Shown here: positions 1 through 6,512 of the stretch, in pieces | Numbering within the stretch: the first letter of the stretch is position 1 | Layout: each line of letters begins with the position of its first letter | Source: a virus | DNA length: 29,522 nucleotides | Strand: one strand, 5' to 3' | IMG/VR virus record: IMGVR_UViG_3300032087_000322 | Location: 1 to 29,522 of that record | Program-made: the position numbers and the translations under genes | Notes under the pieces: generated by a model | Seen by the model: only the letters and a program-made list of their open reading frames with translations | Told to the model about the DNA's origin: nothing | Databases searched by the model: none

Positions 1-266
1 GTTGCCGCGACAGCCTCCTCGACCTCGACGCCGCTGCCTTTCGATATCGCCGCGTTGAGCAACTCCATCTGCGCCCAGAAGCGGTCCCGCAATTCCGCCT
101 CAACCAGAAGCGGCAATCGGTCCACGCCCCACTTCACCTCCCGCGCCCTCACCTCAGCGTCATACGTCGCAAGCGCAGCACGGCACTTGTCAGCGTCTCG
201 CTCTGACGGATAGAACCGCCAGTCCCTCGATGTTTTGCCCTTCGGCACTCTCTGTCTCTTCGCCAC
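1..266 (-). CDS. Hypothetical protein, 3' end outside window
   Basis: This is an open frame of at least 88 codons running off the left edge. It starts with GTG at 264-266, preceded by a strong GAAGGGAG ribosome binding site. The same purine-rich site precedes several other genes here, which supports the start. The protein opens VAKRQRVPKGKTSRDWRFYP, then a charged, probably helical stretch rich in Arg, Glu and Trp. I see no catalytic motif and do not recognise the family. It lies downstream of the primase/helicase on the same strand, so it probably belongs to the replication block. Confidence 0.6.
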   Translation of the reverse strand, partial: MAKRQRVPKGKTSRDWRFYPSERDADKCRAALATYDAEVRAREVKWGVDRLPLLVEAELRDRFWAQMELLNAAISKGSGVEVEEAVAA

Positions 267-379
267 TTGCTTTCTCCCTTCTTTACCTTCGCTGTAGCCT
301 TCGTCGCTACGTTCCCCTAAGGGAGGAACGTAGCGAACGCAGGAGCTACGTCGACAACGCAGCACCTTCGTTTCTACGT
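267..379. promoter_or_regulatory. Intergenic repeat/hairpin region beside the primase gene
   Basis: No gene fits this 113-nt gap. It contains a perfect 11-bp inverted repeat, CGCTACGTTCC at 305-315 and GGAACGTAGCG at 325-335. It also has a 17-nt direct repeat with 15 identities (298-314 and 365-381, CCTTCGT..CTACGTTC). The core CTACG recurs at 308, 346 and 375 and inverted at 329. No T-tract follows the hairpin on either strand, so it is not a classical terminator. It could be a protein-binding site, an mRNA processing hairpin or part of an origin. Confidence 0.45.
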
Positions 380-2227
380 TCAATCACCAGTTAACTCTTT
401 GTTTTTCCAACATACACCATCAACGCAGATGATCCATTCTTCCCTCATCAACGCATCTCGCGCCGTTTTCCTCGAACTGTCGGCTGCGTCGGGCATCTCC
501 GCCACCATTTTGGCCCCCCAATCACGGTAGGAGACCTTCGGAGAGCCGCGATCAACGCAGAGGTTTTCAAACGCCCTCAGCGCCATTTTCTGATGCCCGG
601 ACGGCCTCCACGCCTTCTTTTTCTTCGGCGCTGGCGCGTCACCGTCTTGGCGCACCAGCACCGCGGACGGATCGGACAGCGTCGCGATTGGTGTCAGCTT
701 CATCACGATGTCACCCATAGGCTCGGCGTCTTTCTGCTTCTCGGTACGCAGCGTGACGTATTCCTCGCTCTTGCCGACCAGCAGTGATGTGTCAACGCCG
801 CCCAGAAGCGCCGTAGAGCCACGCATTCCGCGTGTGGCGTCCTTTCCGGCGTGATGCACGCCCATAACCGCGCCGCCCGTGTGCGCCTTAATTACGTCGC
901 ACGCCTCGACGAACAGCCCCATATCAGTAGCGCTGTTCTCGTCACCGCCCAGCAGCGCTCGCGCCACGGTATCGACAATGACCAGCCCGAACGTGACGCC
1001 CTCATCCTCCGCCACCTTGTCGATGGTGGCGAGCAGCTTGGTCACTTCCTCCTCTTCGCGGAACTTGACCGCCGTATTGATCAGGAACATCGGCGCGTCG
1101 TCGGAGTTGACGTTGTTGTGAGCGTCCCACGCTGCTATGCGCTTGCCGAAGCCGCCAACGCCCTCTGCGGCGATGTAGCACACCGCAGACTGTTTCACCG
1201 GCTGACCCTGCCACGGACGCCCTGTGGCGACGCTGAGCGCCATATCGAGCGCGATGAAGGACTTGCCGCTGGCTGGAGCGCCATACATCACGCTGAACCC
1301 GTACTGCGTCAGCAGCCCGTCCACGACCCACTCGACCGGCGGCATGCGCTTGAGTTCGCCCGGCCGCTGCACCGCGAAGTAATCGCCCTCATCCGCCACC
1401 GCATCATCGCTCACCTCCGGCGCTTCGGTCAGCGTCGGACACTTCTGCACGATCTCGACCAGTTCGCCGAGCGTGTGTTCGCGCAGGAAGTCCACGACGT
1501 CACCCTTGTCCGGCAGCCCCGGCAGGTCGACGCGCTTAATGTGCGCCGCGATGCCCCACAGGGACGCCACCACCTTGTCCGCGTGGCGCAGACCCGCCTC
1601 ATCATTGTCGGGCATGACGATCACGTTACGGCCCTCCAAGTGCTGCGCGTGCGCGTCCAGCCACTTGCCCGCCCCGCCGTGATTTGTCGTGGCGACCAGC
1701 CCAGCCTCAATGAGCGCGTCGGCGCACTGCTCGCCCTCGACGACGAACACCGGCTGGTCCGGGTTCTGCATAATCTTCGGAAGATTGTACGGGAGTGGCT
1801 CGACGCCATCCATCTTGTAGATGTACCCGCCGCGTCCGTCCGGCCTGCGCTGGCGGAACGTCTTCGGGTACATGCGGCACACCTGATACGCCTCGGCGCC
1901 GTCAGCGTCGAAGTACGAATAGATGCGCTGTATGTATTGCTTCGGCTCCAGCGCCTTCTGCGCCTGCTTCTGTATGCCGAACTCGCGCTCCAGCACGTCG
2001 GCCACTGAGCCGGATATGCCGAGCTTGCCGTACTTCTTCACGAGGTCGACGCAGCCCCCGCCCTCTCCGGCCTCGAAGTCGTACCAAGCGCCCTTGATTA
2101 GGTCGAGTTCCTTGCTGCCCTTTGTTCCCCAGCGCAGCGTGCGCCCCTTTATCGACAGCTTCGCGTTCGGCTCGCCCCAGTAGTGCCGGGCAATCCTCTC
2201 CGCGTGAGCCGTTATATTCTGTGTCAT
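380..2227 (-). CDS. Replicative primase/helicase (Toprim plus RecA-like ATPase)
   Basis: This 615-residue protein should make primers and unwind DNA at the phage fork. The N-terminal ~150 residues resemble the DNA-binding part of phage primases (WYDFEAGEGGGCVDLVKKYG, ~48-67) but lack the usual zinc-binding cysteine set. A Toprim domain follows: VVEGEQ near residue 162 supplies the catalytic Glu, and MPDNDEAG near 205 supplies the metal-binding Asp residues. The C-terminal half is a RecA/RepA-type ATPase, with Walker A GAPASGKS at 316-323 and a Walker B-like LVIVDTVAR near 412-420. It then has GVHHAGKD and a basic tail. The start has a good AAGGGAG site. It is the leading candidate for the main replication enzyme because no DNA polymerase is in the window. 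Primer synthesis is inferred from domain order. Confidence 0.9.
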   Translation of the reverse strand: MTQNITAHAERIARHYWGEPNAKLSIKGRTLRWGTKGSKELDLIKGAWYDFEAGEGGGCVDLVKKYGKLGISGSVADVLEREFGIQKQAQKALEPKQYIQRIYSYFDADGAEAYQVCRMYPKTFRQRRPDGRGGYIYKMDGVEPLPYNLPKIMQNPDQPVFVVEGEQCADALIEAGLVATTNHGGAGKWLDAHAQHLEGRNVIVMPDNDEAGLRHADKVVASLWGIAAHIKRVDLPGLPDKGDVVDFLREHTLGELVEIVQKCPTLTEAPEVSDDAVADEGDYFAVQRPGELKRMPPVEWVVDGLLTQYGFSVMYGAPASGKSFIALDMALSVATGRPWQGQPVKQSAVCYIAAEGVGGFGKRIAAWDAHNNVNSDDAPMFLINTAVKFREEEEVTKLLATIDKVAEDEGVTFGLVIVDTVARALLGGDENSATDMGLFVEACDVIKAHTGGAVMGVHHAGKDATRGMRGSTALLGGVDTSLLVGKSEEYVTLRTEKQKDAEPMGDIVMKLTPIATLSDPSAVLVRQDGDAPAPKKKKAWRPSGHQKMALRAFENLCVDRGSPKVSYRDWGAKMVAEMPDAADSSRKTARDALMREEWIICVDGVCWKNKELTGD

Positions 2228-2255
2228 TGAAATTCTCCCTTCCCCCCTTGGTAGA

Positions 2256-2291
2256 CGCTCCCGGCGGCGAAGGGAGAAACACCGCCGGGAG
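2256..2291 (-). other. Intergenic hairpin upstream of the primase/helicase
   Basis: GCTCCCGGCGG (2256-2266) and CCGCCGGGAGC (2281-2291) form a perfect 11-bp stem around a 14-nt loop. It lies between the 208-residue gene and the primase start. There is no T-run after it in the direction of transcription, so it may be a partial terminator, a processing site or a stabiliser of mRNA ends. Confidence 0.5.
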
Positions 2292-2299
2292 CTACCGCG

Positions 2300-2926
2300 C
2301 TAGAACAGGTTTGCACCTGTTGCCTCAGCGGCTGCGGGAGGTTGCGACACCGCCGCTGGCGCGGGTTGCGATGGAGCGGTGGCACCGCCGTCCATCATTG
2401 CGGGCCGATCAATCCACTGGGTGATCGACCAGACCGGAGCCTTGAAGGTAAGCTCTCCATTCGGAGAGTTGACCTTAACGCGATCAGTGCCGGAGATAGT
2501 CACCACCGGCACCTTGCCCGGATTTGCCGGAGCCTCCGCCTCATACTGACTGTAAAGAGTGTCCATCGCGCGCAATACAGTTTTCGCAGAATGTGAAAAT
2601 TCGCGAAGGCCAAGGTCATTTGACGCGATGCGGACGCGGAACGCCTGCTTGTGGTCCGGGCTTGGCTGTGCCGGGAGAGGCTCGCCCGCCTTGACCATTT
2701 GAAAGTCAGGCGCACCTGCGGCGAACGAGAGCCACCCGATTTCGATGCTTCCCAAGTCCATCGCGACCTGTAGGGGAAGCCCCAGTTCCTGCTCATCCTT
2801 CTGCCAAGTCCCGTCTGCCGCCTGATAGCGGTCCTGCTTGATGAAGTCGCCCGCCTTTGCGTCCCACTTCACGATAGGCAGGATGTCCCCGCCGCTTCTA
2901 GTCTCAAGATTAAATCCTAACGCCAT
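2300..2926 (-). CDS. Conserved phage protein, possible ssDNA-binding protein
   Basis: This is a 208-residue protein with an AAGGAG site eight bases before ATG. The N-terminal ~170 residues look like a compact mixed fold (FNLETRSGGDILPIVKWDAKAGDF, then DLGSIEIGWLSF, then HKQAFRVRIAS, and WSITQWIDRP at the end). The last ~35 residues are a disordered Ala/Pro/Gln-rich tail ending in GANLF. A flexible tail with a hydrophobic tip behind a beta-rich core is typical of phage single-stranded DNA-binding proteins, and it sits directly upstream of the primase/helicase. No sequence signature proves this. I recall similar proteins in alphaproteobacterial phages as uncharacterised. Confidence 0.65.
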   Translation of the reverse strand: MALGFNLETRSGGDILPIVKWDAKAGDFIKQDRYQAADGTWQKDEQELGLPLQVAMDLGSIEIGWLSFAAGAPDFQMVKAGEPLPAQPSPDHKQAFRVRIASNDLGLREFSHSAKTVLRAMDTLYSQYEAEAPANPGKVPVVTISGTDRVKVNSPNGELTFKAPVWSITQWIDRPAMMDGGATAPSQPAPAAVSQPPAAAEATGANLF

Positions 2927-2952
2927 AGCTCTATAACTCCTTAACGCTAACG

Positions 2953-3378
2953 TCAGTTGCTGTTTTGGCTGATCACTGTCAGCCGCTCGACCGGGTAGTA
3001 GGCGCAGACGTCGTGATCCTGTGGATCGTTTCGGTCTGACCTGCCGCCCGGATTTACCGTGAAGTCCGACGCAAAGTCCAACTTCGCGAGGGCATCACGG
3101 TAAAGCAGAATGAGGTGACAGGGCAAGCCCGTCGCCTCGCTAAGCATTTTTGCGTGGATCACCTTCGACAGGCTGATCATCACGCTTGGATATGTGTTGA
3201 GGTCGCACTTGCGCGCCTTCACCTCGGCAAAGCCTATTGGCTGACCGTCGCGCCGCAGCAGCCAGTCGAGGCGATACTGCACCGGCAGCTTGTAAACCTC
3301 GACGCCGATGTTCTGCAAGGCGTCGGCGACAAGCCGCTCATTCTTGATGTCGTGATCAGTCTCGTACTTGGGTCGCAT
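2953..3378 (-). CDS. PD-(D/E)XK-type nuclease
   Basis: This 141-residue protein has the core of the PD-(D/E)XK nuclease fold. A helix contains NERLVADAL, Asp38 lies in YRLDWLL, and FAEVKAR carries Glu52 and Lys54. The missing DNA substrate domain and the small size suggest a repair, resolvase or host-DNA-degrading nuclease rather than a sequence-specific restriction enzyme. The ATG overlaps the end of the methyltransferase gene by 23 nt and has GAGG seven bases upstream, so the two genes are translated from one message. A partnership with the methyltransferase, with the nuclease cutting DNA the methylase spares, is possible but unproven. Confidence 0.7.
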   Translation of the reverse strand: MRPKYETDHDIKNERLVADALQNIGVEVYKLPVQYRLDWLLRRDGQPIGFAEVKARKCDLNTYPSVMISLSKVIHAKMLSEATGLPCHLILLYRDALAKLDFASDFTVNPGGRSDRNDPQDHDVCAYYPVERLTVISQNSN

Positions 3379-4300
3379 CGTCTGCCTCTTTGATTGCGTA
3401 CAAGATCCGCGCCGCCACCTGCGGCACGATGCTGTTGCCTAGCTGTTTAAGTCGGTGTACCCGACGGGGTATCCCATTAGCCACTCGACGAATTGCGGGT
3501 TCAGGCTCCCACCAGCTTCCGATGGGAGGTCTTTCGCCTCGCCCTTCAAAGCCCTGCCACTCGGCCCCTTCCAATCCCTCGCGGTTGGTGTCGGCCACGT
3601 CTTCGCCGCCGTCTGCAAATCTATCTCGCGCTTCTGTCCGCTGTCCCTGCGCTGCACCGTCGATTGATTGACTACCAGATCGGCTGACCTCGGCCCTCTG
3701 TTGCTGGCATCCGGCGTGGGCCACATCCGCACTGCGCCGCCTAATGTCGTCCCACGGTTGGTTCCGATTGTCTTGCCTTGGCCTCTGACTTGCGGGTTGT
3801 CCTGCGTCGTTGCCGTTGGCCACAATCCAGCATCGATCTCGTCTGTGCGGGGCATCTGCGGCGACAGCCGGTATAATGTAGCACCGGCAGGAGAAGCCAC
3901 AGCCCGCCAAGTCAGATAGCACCGTGTCGAGGCCCATAGTGATGTGGCCAGCAACATTCTCTCCAATGACCCAGCGGGGCCGGACAGCTTGGATAACTCT
4001 AAGCATTTCAGGCCAGAGATGTCGGTCATCTTGATCGCCTCTGCGCTTCCCGGCTGTCGAGAAGGGCTGGCAGGGATATCCCCCTGTGATGACGTCAACC
4101 ATTCCTCTAAATCTATCTGCGTCATTGGCCAACTCCCTGATGTCCTTGATGATCTCTGTGTCAGGCCAGTGCTTACGCAAGACCTTCTGCGCGTGTTCGT
4201 CATATTCACAGAACGCGACAGTCTCAAAGCCGCCGACCAGCTTCTCCCCGGCATAGCTGAAACCGCCGATCCCAGCGAATAGATCAAGCATCCGCAGCAT
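3356..4300 (-). CDS. C5-cytosine DNA methyltransferase
   Basis: This 314-residue enzyme transfers a methyl group from S-adenosylmethionine to cytosine in DNA. Motif I is DLFAGIGGFSYAG (6-18). Motif IV is GGYPCQPFSTAG, with catalytic Cys77. Motif VI is the ENV at 114-116. Motif VIII is APHRRDRCWIVA at 150-161, and the final motif is LKQLGNSIVPQVAARI. The target-recognition stretch between VIII and the end is short and Gln/Arg/Asp-rich. The start at 4300 has GGGAGG nine bases upstream; an alternative ATG lies at 4291. It overlaps the upstream nuclease gene by 17 nt. The likely role is protection of phage DNA from host restriction. Its 3' two thirds also hold a long second frame (see 3439-4029). 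Confidence 0.95.
   Translation of the reverse strand: MLRMLDLFAGIGGFSYAGEKLVGGFETVAFCEYDEHAQKVLRKHWPDTEIIKDIRELANDADRFRGMVDVITGGYPCQPFSTAGKRRGDQDDRHLWPEMLRVIQAVRPRWVIGENVAGHITMGLDTVLSDLAGCGFSCRCYIIPAVAADAPHRRDRCWIVANGNDAGQPASQRPRQDNRNQPWDDIRRRSADVAHAGCQQQRAEVSRSGSQSIDGAAQGQRTEARDRFADGGEDVADTNREGLEGAEWQGFEGRGERPPIGSWWEPEPAIRRVANGIPRRVHRLKQLGNSIVPQVAARILYAIKEADDATQVRD
3439..4029 (-). CDS. Candidate overprinted gene inside the methyltransferase
   Basis: In the +1 frame relative to the methyltransferase, an open frame gives 196 residues from ATG 4027-4029, with GAGG eight bases upstream. It reads LWASTRCYLTWRAVASPAGA, then PRTDEIDAGLWPTATTQD, WPTPDASNRGP, WPTPTARDWKGP and finally LNPQFVEWLMGYPVGYTDL. 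I remember these signatures from phage proteins found beside, or annotated as, cytosine methyltransferases. They are literal re-readings of methyltransferase motifs: the codons for APHRRDRCWIVA give PRTDEIDAGLWP when shifted. The frame may therefore be a real overprinted protein, or a shadow that looks conserved only because the methyltransferase is conserved. The open frame extends 173 codons upstream of this ATG, but that part has no recognisable motif. Confidence 0.35.
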   Translation of the reverse strand: MTDISGLKCLELSKLSGPAGSLERMLLATSLWASTRCYLTWRAVASPAGATLYRLSPQMPRTDEIDAGLWPTATTQDNPQVRGQGKTIGTNRGTTLGGAVRMWPTPDASNRGPRSADLVVNQSTVQRRDSGQKREIDLQTAAKTWPTPTARDWKGPSGRALKGEAKDLPSEAGGSLNPQFVEWLMGYPVGYTDLNS

Positions 4301-4727
4301 GAGCCAGCACCTCCCGAATGATCGTCATCGCCGTGCGCGTGTCCATCTCGACGGCATAGCCCCAGTCCAGCGTCACGTCCTCGCGCATGCCCATATTGCC
4401 GTGCGGGTGGCCGAGGTCGATCAGCACCTGCGCCGGGATACGCCAGCGCCACTGCTGGTGATTGTACTTGTAAACGAGCAGCGGCTGCTTGTGGCACGCC
4501 TGTGCCGCACTGCACACCTGATCCCACCACGCGGGCTGCGGCGCGCACCCGGACTTGTATCGCTTAACCTCGATGACGAACGGGAACGGCTCGTCGCAGA
4601 TCAGGTCGCCGTGATCCGCTGCCCGGTACTGTTCGAGGTCGCGCTTGAACGTCATGCCCAGTTCGTCGAGCAGGATTTTCGCGATCTCGCGTTCCGCAGC
4701 GGCGCCCTTCTGGCGTCCGTTAACCAT
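4284..4727 (-). CDS. PD-(D/E)XK nuclease, Holliday-junction-resolvase-like
   Basis: This is a 147-residue protein. I chose ATG 4725-4727 because GGGGAG precedes it at a good distance; an in-frame ATG ten codons upstream has no such site. The N-terminus VNGRQKGAAAEREIAKILL matches the Gly/Lys-Gly...Glu helix of Hjc-like resolvases. The metal-binding residues are Asp41 in GDLI and Glu53-Val-Lys55 in VIEVKR. WWDQVCSAA follows, as in resolvases that use a dimer helix. The probable role is resolving branched phage DNA made during replication and recombination. It overlaps the small gene upstream by 8 nt and the methyltransferase downstream by 17 nt. Confidence 0.75.
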   Translation of the reverse strand: MVNGRQKGAAAEREIAKILLDELGMTFKRDLEQYRAADHGDLICDEPFPFVIEVKRYKSGCAPQPAWWDQVCSAAQACHKQPLLVYKYNHQQWRWRIPAQVLIDLGHPHGNMGMREDVTLDWGYAVEMDTRTAMTIIREVLAHAADA

Positions 4728-4899
4728 CGTCACGCTCCCCCGCCCGGAACCGCTCATCGCGCCGCGCCAAGATAGCGCCCTCGATCAACTCATCCGCCAG
4801 CGCCGAGATGCTCCGATGCGGAGAAAGTTCGAGTTCCTCGCGCAGCAACTGCCGGGTCGATGCCCGAAGACGCAGTAATTGTTGTTCGATATCAGACAC
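4720..4899 (-). CDS. Small hypothetical protein, first gene of the leftward block
   Basis: This is a 59-residue frame starting with GTG at 4897-4899, with GAGG upstream, and ending TAA at 4720-4722 inside the start of the resolvase gene. The protein reads VSDIEQQLLRLRASTRQLLR, then a charged helix with ISALADELIEGAILARRDERFRAGE. It looks wholly alpha-helical and could be a coiled-coil dimer. No family is recognised. Its place directly beside the divergent control region would suit a regulator, but there is no clear helix-turn-helix. Confidence 0.6.
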   Translation of the reverse strand: MSDIEQQLLRLRASTRQLLREELELSPHRSISALADELIEGAILARRDERFRAGERDDG

Positions 4900-5007
4900 T
4901 TGCGCCTCGTGAAAATAATTGTCGCCAGATGCGATTTAGTTGTTGATATCACAATCCTATAATGCGATAAATAGGACGTTGATAGAACACATCGAAGGGA
5001 GATACCG
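4900..5007. promoter_or_regulatory. Divergent control region between the left and right gene blocks
   Basis: This is the only divergent gap in the window. On the plus strand TATAAT lies at 4958-4963; TTTAGT at 4935-4940 is a weak -35 at 17 bp spacing. Between them TGATATCA (4944-4951) is a perfect 8-bp palindrome, flanked by TTG and CAA with one extra base. A related element, TTGTTCGATATCAGA, lies at about 4880-4894, inside the start of the leftward gene. Two copies of TTGTT(C)GATATCA 60 bp apart beside divergent starts suggest an operator pair. The region is visibly more A/T-rich than its surroundings. The rightward leader ends in GAAGGGAG before ATG 5008. No good minus-strand promoter is evident. 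Confidence 0.6.
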
Positions 5008-5490
5008 ATGACCTACACAGCTTTTCACCTCGGCGCAAAGATGACCGCCAAGAAAGTCGGCAACCGCTGGATGGTTGGCGGCGACTATGACACCAACGGC
5101 GCGCTGATCCTGATGCCGCACGAAGGTGGCTGGGCTTGGTTCGCTATTTGCGGCGCGGTTCTCAAGTTTCAAGACTGGGCCAGCGACGCGGAGGTCGCTG
5201 AGATGGAGGGGGAAGAAGCTGACCCTATCAAGCAACTCGACACCGCCGACGCTCGCCCGGTTCGCCGCAAGCGCCTGCCGCACGAAAGCCGCACCTATTA
5301 CAAGTACCGTGGTTTTGCAATCCGCAGCCAGATACAGGGCTGTATTAGCAGCAACCCTTACGGTTCGTTTGACGGATGGCTCTGCCACCCCGAGACCGGC
5401 GACGAGATTGCAACGGTCAGCGCCAACACTCTCAAGATGTGCGTCGCGCAAGCCGACCGCTTTTGGGCCAACTACAAGGCGGCGGCCTAA
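5008..5490 (+). CDS. Hypothetical early protein
   Basis: This is a 160-residue protein that opens the rightward operon, with a strong GAAGGGAG site before ATG. It has an acidic patch near residues 60-78 (SDAEVAEMEGEEADPIKQLD). It then has a basic segment (RPVRRKRLPHESRTYYKYRG) and a C-terminal half with conserved-looking aromatic residues (GSFDGWLCHPETGDEIATVSANTLKMC). There is no signal peptide, membrane segment or known motif. As the first gene after a strong -10 box it may be made early and act on the host, but the sequence does not show how. Confidence 0.7.
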   Translation: MTYTAFHLGAKMTAKKVGNRWMVGGDYDTNGALILMPHEGGWAWFAICGAVLKFQDWASDAEVAEMEGEEADPIKQLDTADARPVRRKRLPHESRTYYKYRGFAIRSQIQGCISSNPYGSFDGWLCHPETGDEIATVSANTLKMCVAQADRFWANYKAAA

Positions 5491-5517
5491 CGGCCCCGCC
5501 CCACCGGGAGACACATC

Positions 5518-5661
5518 ATGCGCCGCTACGCAGACGACATCATCGGCGGGATCATCCTGCTGTTCTTTGCCCTTGGCTGGATCGACTGGCTCTGGGTTTT
5601 CGGGATCGAGGCGTCTCGGTCCTACACTTGGTGGGCGCTCATCGTCCACATCGGCAACTAG
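5518..5661 (+). CDS. Small membrane protein
   Basis: This is a 47-residue frame from ATG 5518, with CGGGAG upstream, to TAG 5659-5661. Residues 8-30 (IIGGIILLFFALGWIDWLWVFGI) form one clear transmembrane segment, followed by a Trp-rich tail that may dip into the membrane. The N-terminus MRRYADD is charged. It lies 27 nt after the previous gene and 14 nt before the next, all on one message. No family is recognised; a role at the host inner membrane during early infection is a guess. Confidence 0.65.
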   Translation: MRRYADDIIGGIILLFFALGWIDWLWVFGIEASRSYTWWALIVHIGN

Positions 5662-5675
5662 AAAGGGAGACCGAA

Positions 5676-6158
5676 ATGCCACTTATTATCAAATGCCACG
5701 CCTATGACCTGTATCAAGTCACAGGCGCAGACAGCGACACGCCGATCACAATATGGCGCAACAAGAGGACGGGCCGCTGGAGCCACAGCTTCTGTCCGTC
5801 GCGAGGCCGCAAGGCGTCCTTTCACACCGTCCAAGAGGTCAGGGAGGATGTCGTCAAGGCAATCGTAAAGAACGGCATGCTGCCGAAGGAGGAATACATC
5901 ACCCGGCACAACGGCCCGATTGTTCTGACTGAGGCGGTCGGGGACCTTTACGAACTATTTGTGAAGATGACGCCAAAGCGTCCCCTTGATGCGGAGTTTA
6001 TCAGTGAGCGCCTTCGCTTTGCTAAAAGCAGCGTCACTGACATGATCAACAAGCTGAACCGTCATTATGAGGTGAAGAAGCGTGCGGATGGGCTGATCAG
6101 GCTGCAACGCCCGCCGCGCAAAAGCCTCAAGGCCAAGCGCCTCAAAGCTGCGGCATAG
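5676..6158 (+). CDS. Hypothetical protein with winged-helix-like C-terminus
   Basis: This is a 160-residue protein. I placed the start at ATG 5676 because AAAGGGAG precedes it; the frame stays open 100 codons further upstream, but that part overlaps two other genes. The N-terminal ~75 residues are mixed (ITIWRNKRTGRWSHSFCPSRGRKASF). The C-terminal part, DLYELFVKMTPKRPLDAEFISERLRFAKSSVTDMINKLNRHYEVKKRADGLIRL, has the helix-turn-helix-wing pattern of winged-helix proteins and ends in a basic tail KSLKAKRLKAAA. DNA binding and a regulatory role are inferred from that pattern only. Confidence 0.65.
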   Translation: MPLIIKCHAYDLYQVTGADSDTPITIWRNKRTGRWSHSFCPSRGRKASFHTVQEVREDVVKAIVKNGMLPKEEYITRHNGPIVLTEAVGDLYELFVKMTPKRPLDAEFISERLRFAKSSVTDMINKLNRHYEVKKRADGLIRLQRPPRKSLKAKRLKAAA

Positions 6159-6167
6159 GAGGGTGAG

Positions 6168-6461
6168 ATGGAACTGAGAGACATCATCTTTGATTATTTG
6201 CCGCACTCTGCGGATGGTTTGGACAAGCCCTTCCGGGTTCTTGGCGACCCGCATGTGCGGATCATCGACCGCCGCCTGAGCCATACCAACTCAGGCGATG
6301 TGGAGGAGAGCGCAGAGGGTGAGACCATATATTATTACTATGTGCTGGTCTGCGGCTTTGACGCCTTCGAGCGCGAGATAAGTCTGAATTGGCACCCAGA
6401 GGAAAAGGTCTGGGACGACCTCAATAAGTTTTATGTCCCGCGCCTGTGTGACGACGACTAA
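6168..6461 (+). CDS. Hypothetical acidic protein
   Basis: This is a 97-residue protein starting 9 nt after the previous stop, with GGAGGG immediately upstream of ATG. It is acidic (GDVEESAEGE, then a CDDD end) and rich in aromatic residues, with a YYYYVLVCGFDAFEREISLNW stretch that looks like beta structure. No motif or family is recognised. It lies before an intergenic hairpin in the rightward operon. Confidence 0.65.
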   Translation: MELRDIIFDYLPHSADGLDKPFRVLGDPHVRIIDRRLSHTNSGDVEESAEGETIYYYYVLVCGFDAFEREISLNWHPEEKVWDDLNKFYVPRLCDDD

Positions 6462-6467
6462 CCAAAA

Positions 6468-6492
6468 GCGCCCGGCTGTCGTGGCCGGGCGC
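6468..6492 (+). other. Intergenic hairpin in the early operon
   Basis: GCGCCCGGC (6468-6476) and GCCGGGCGC (6484-6492) form a perfect 9-bp G/C-rich stem with a 7-nt loop. It sits between two genes of the rightward operon. No T-run follows; the next bases lead straight into the ribosome binding site for ATG 6513. It may partly end transcription or mark an mRNA cleavage or stabilising site. Confidence 0.5.
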
Positions 6493-6512
6493 ATCATCGA
6501 AGGGAGATTGAG

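Noticed and set aside
851-2008. Open frame of 385 codons on the plus strand opposite the primase/helicase
   Set aside because: It is His/Arg/Leu-biased with no motif, lies fully inside a clear gene and lacks a convincing start. It is an artefact of high G+C.
4030-4548. N-terminal extension of the overprinted frame beyond its ATG at 4029
   Set aside because: It has no recognisable motif or ribosome binding site and overlaps two supported genes; only the part from 4029 is worth considering.
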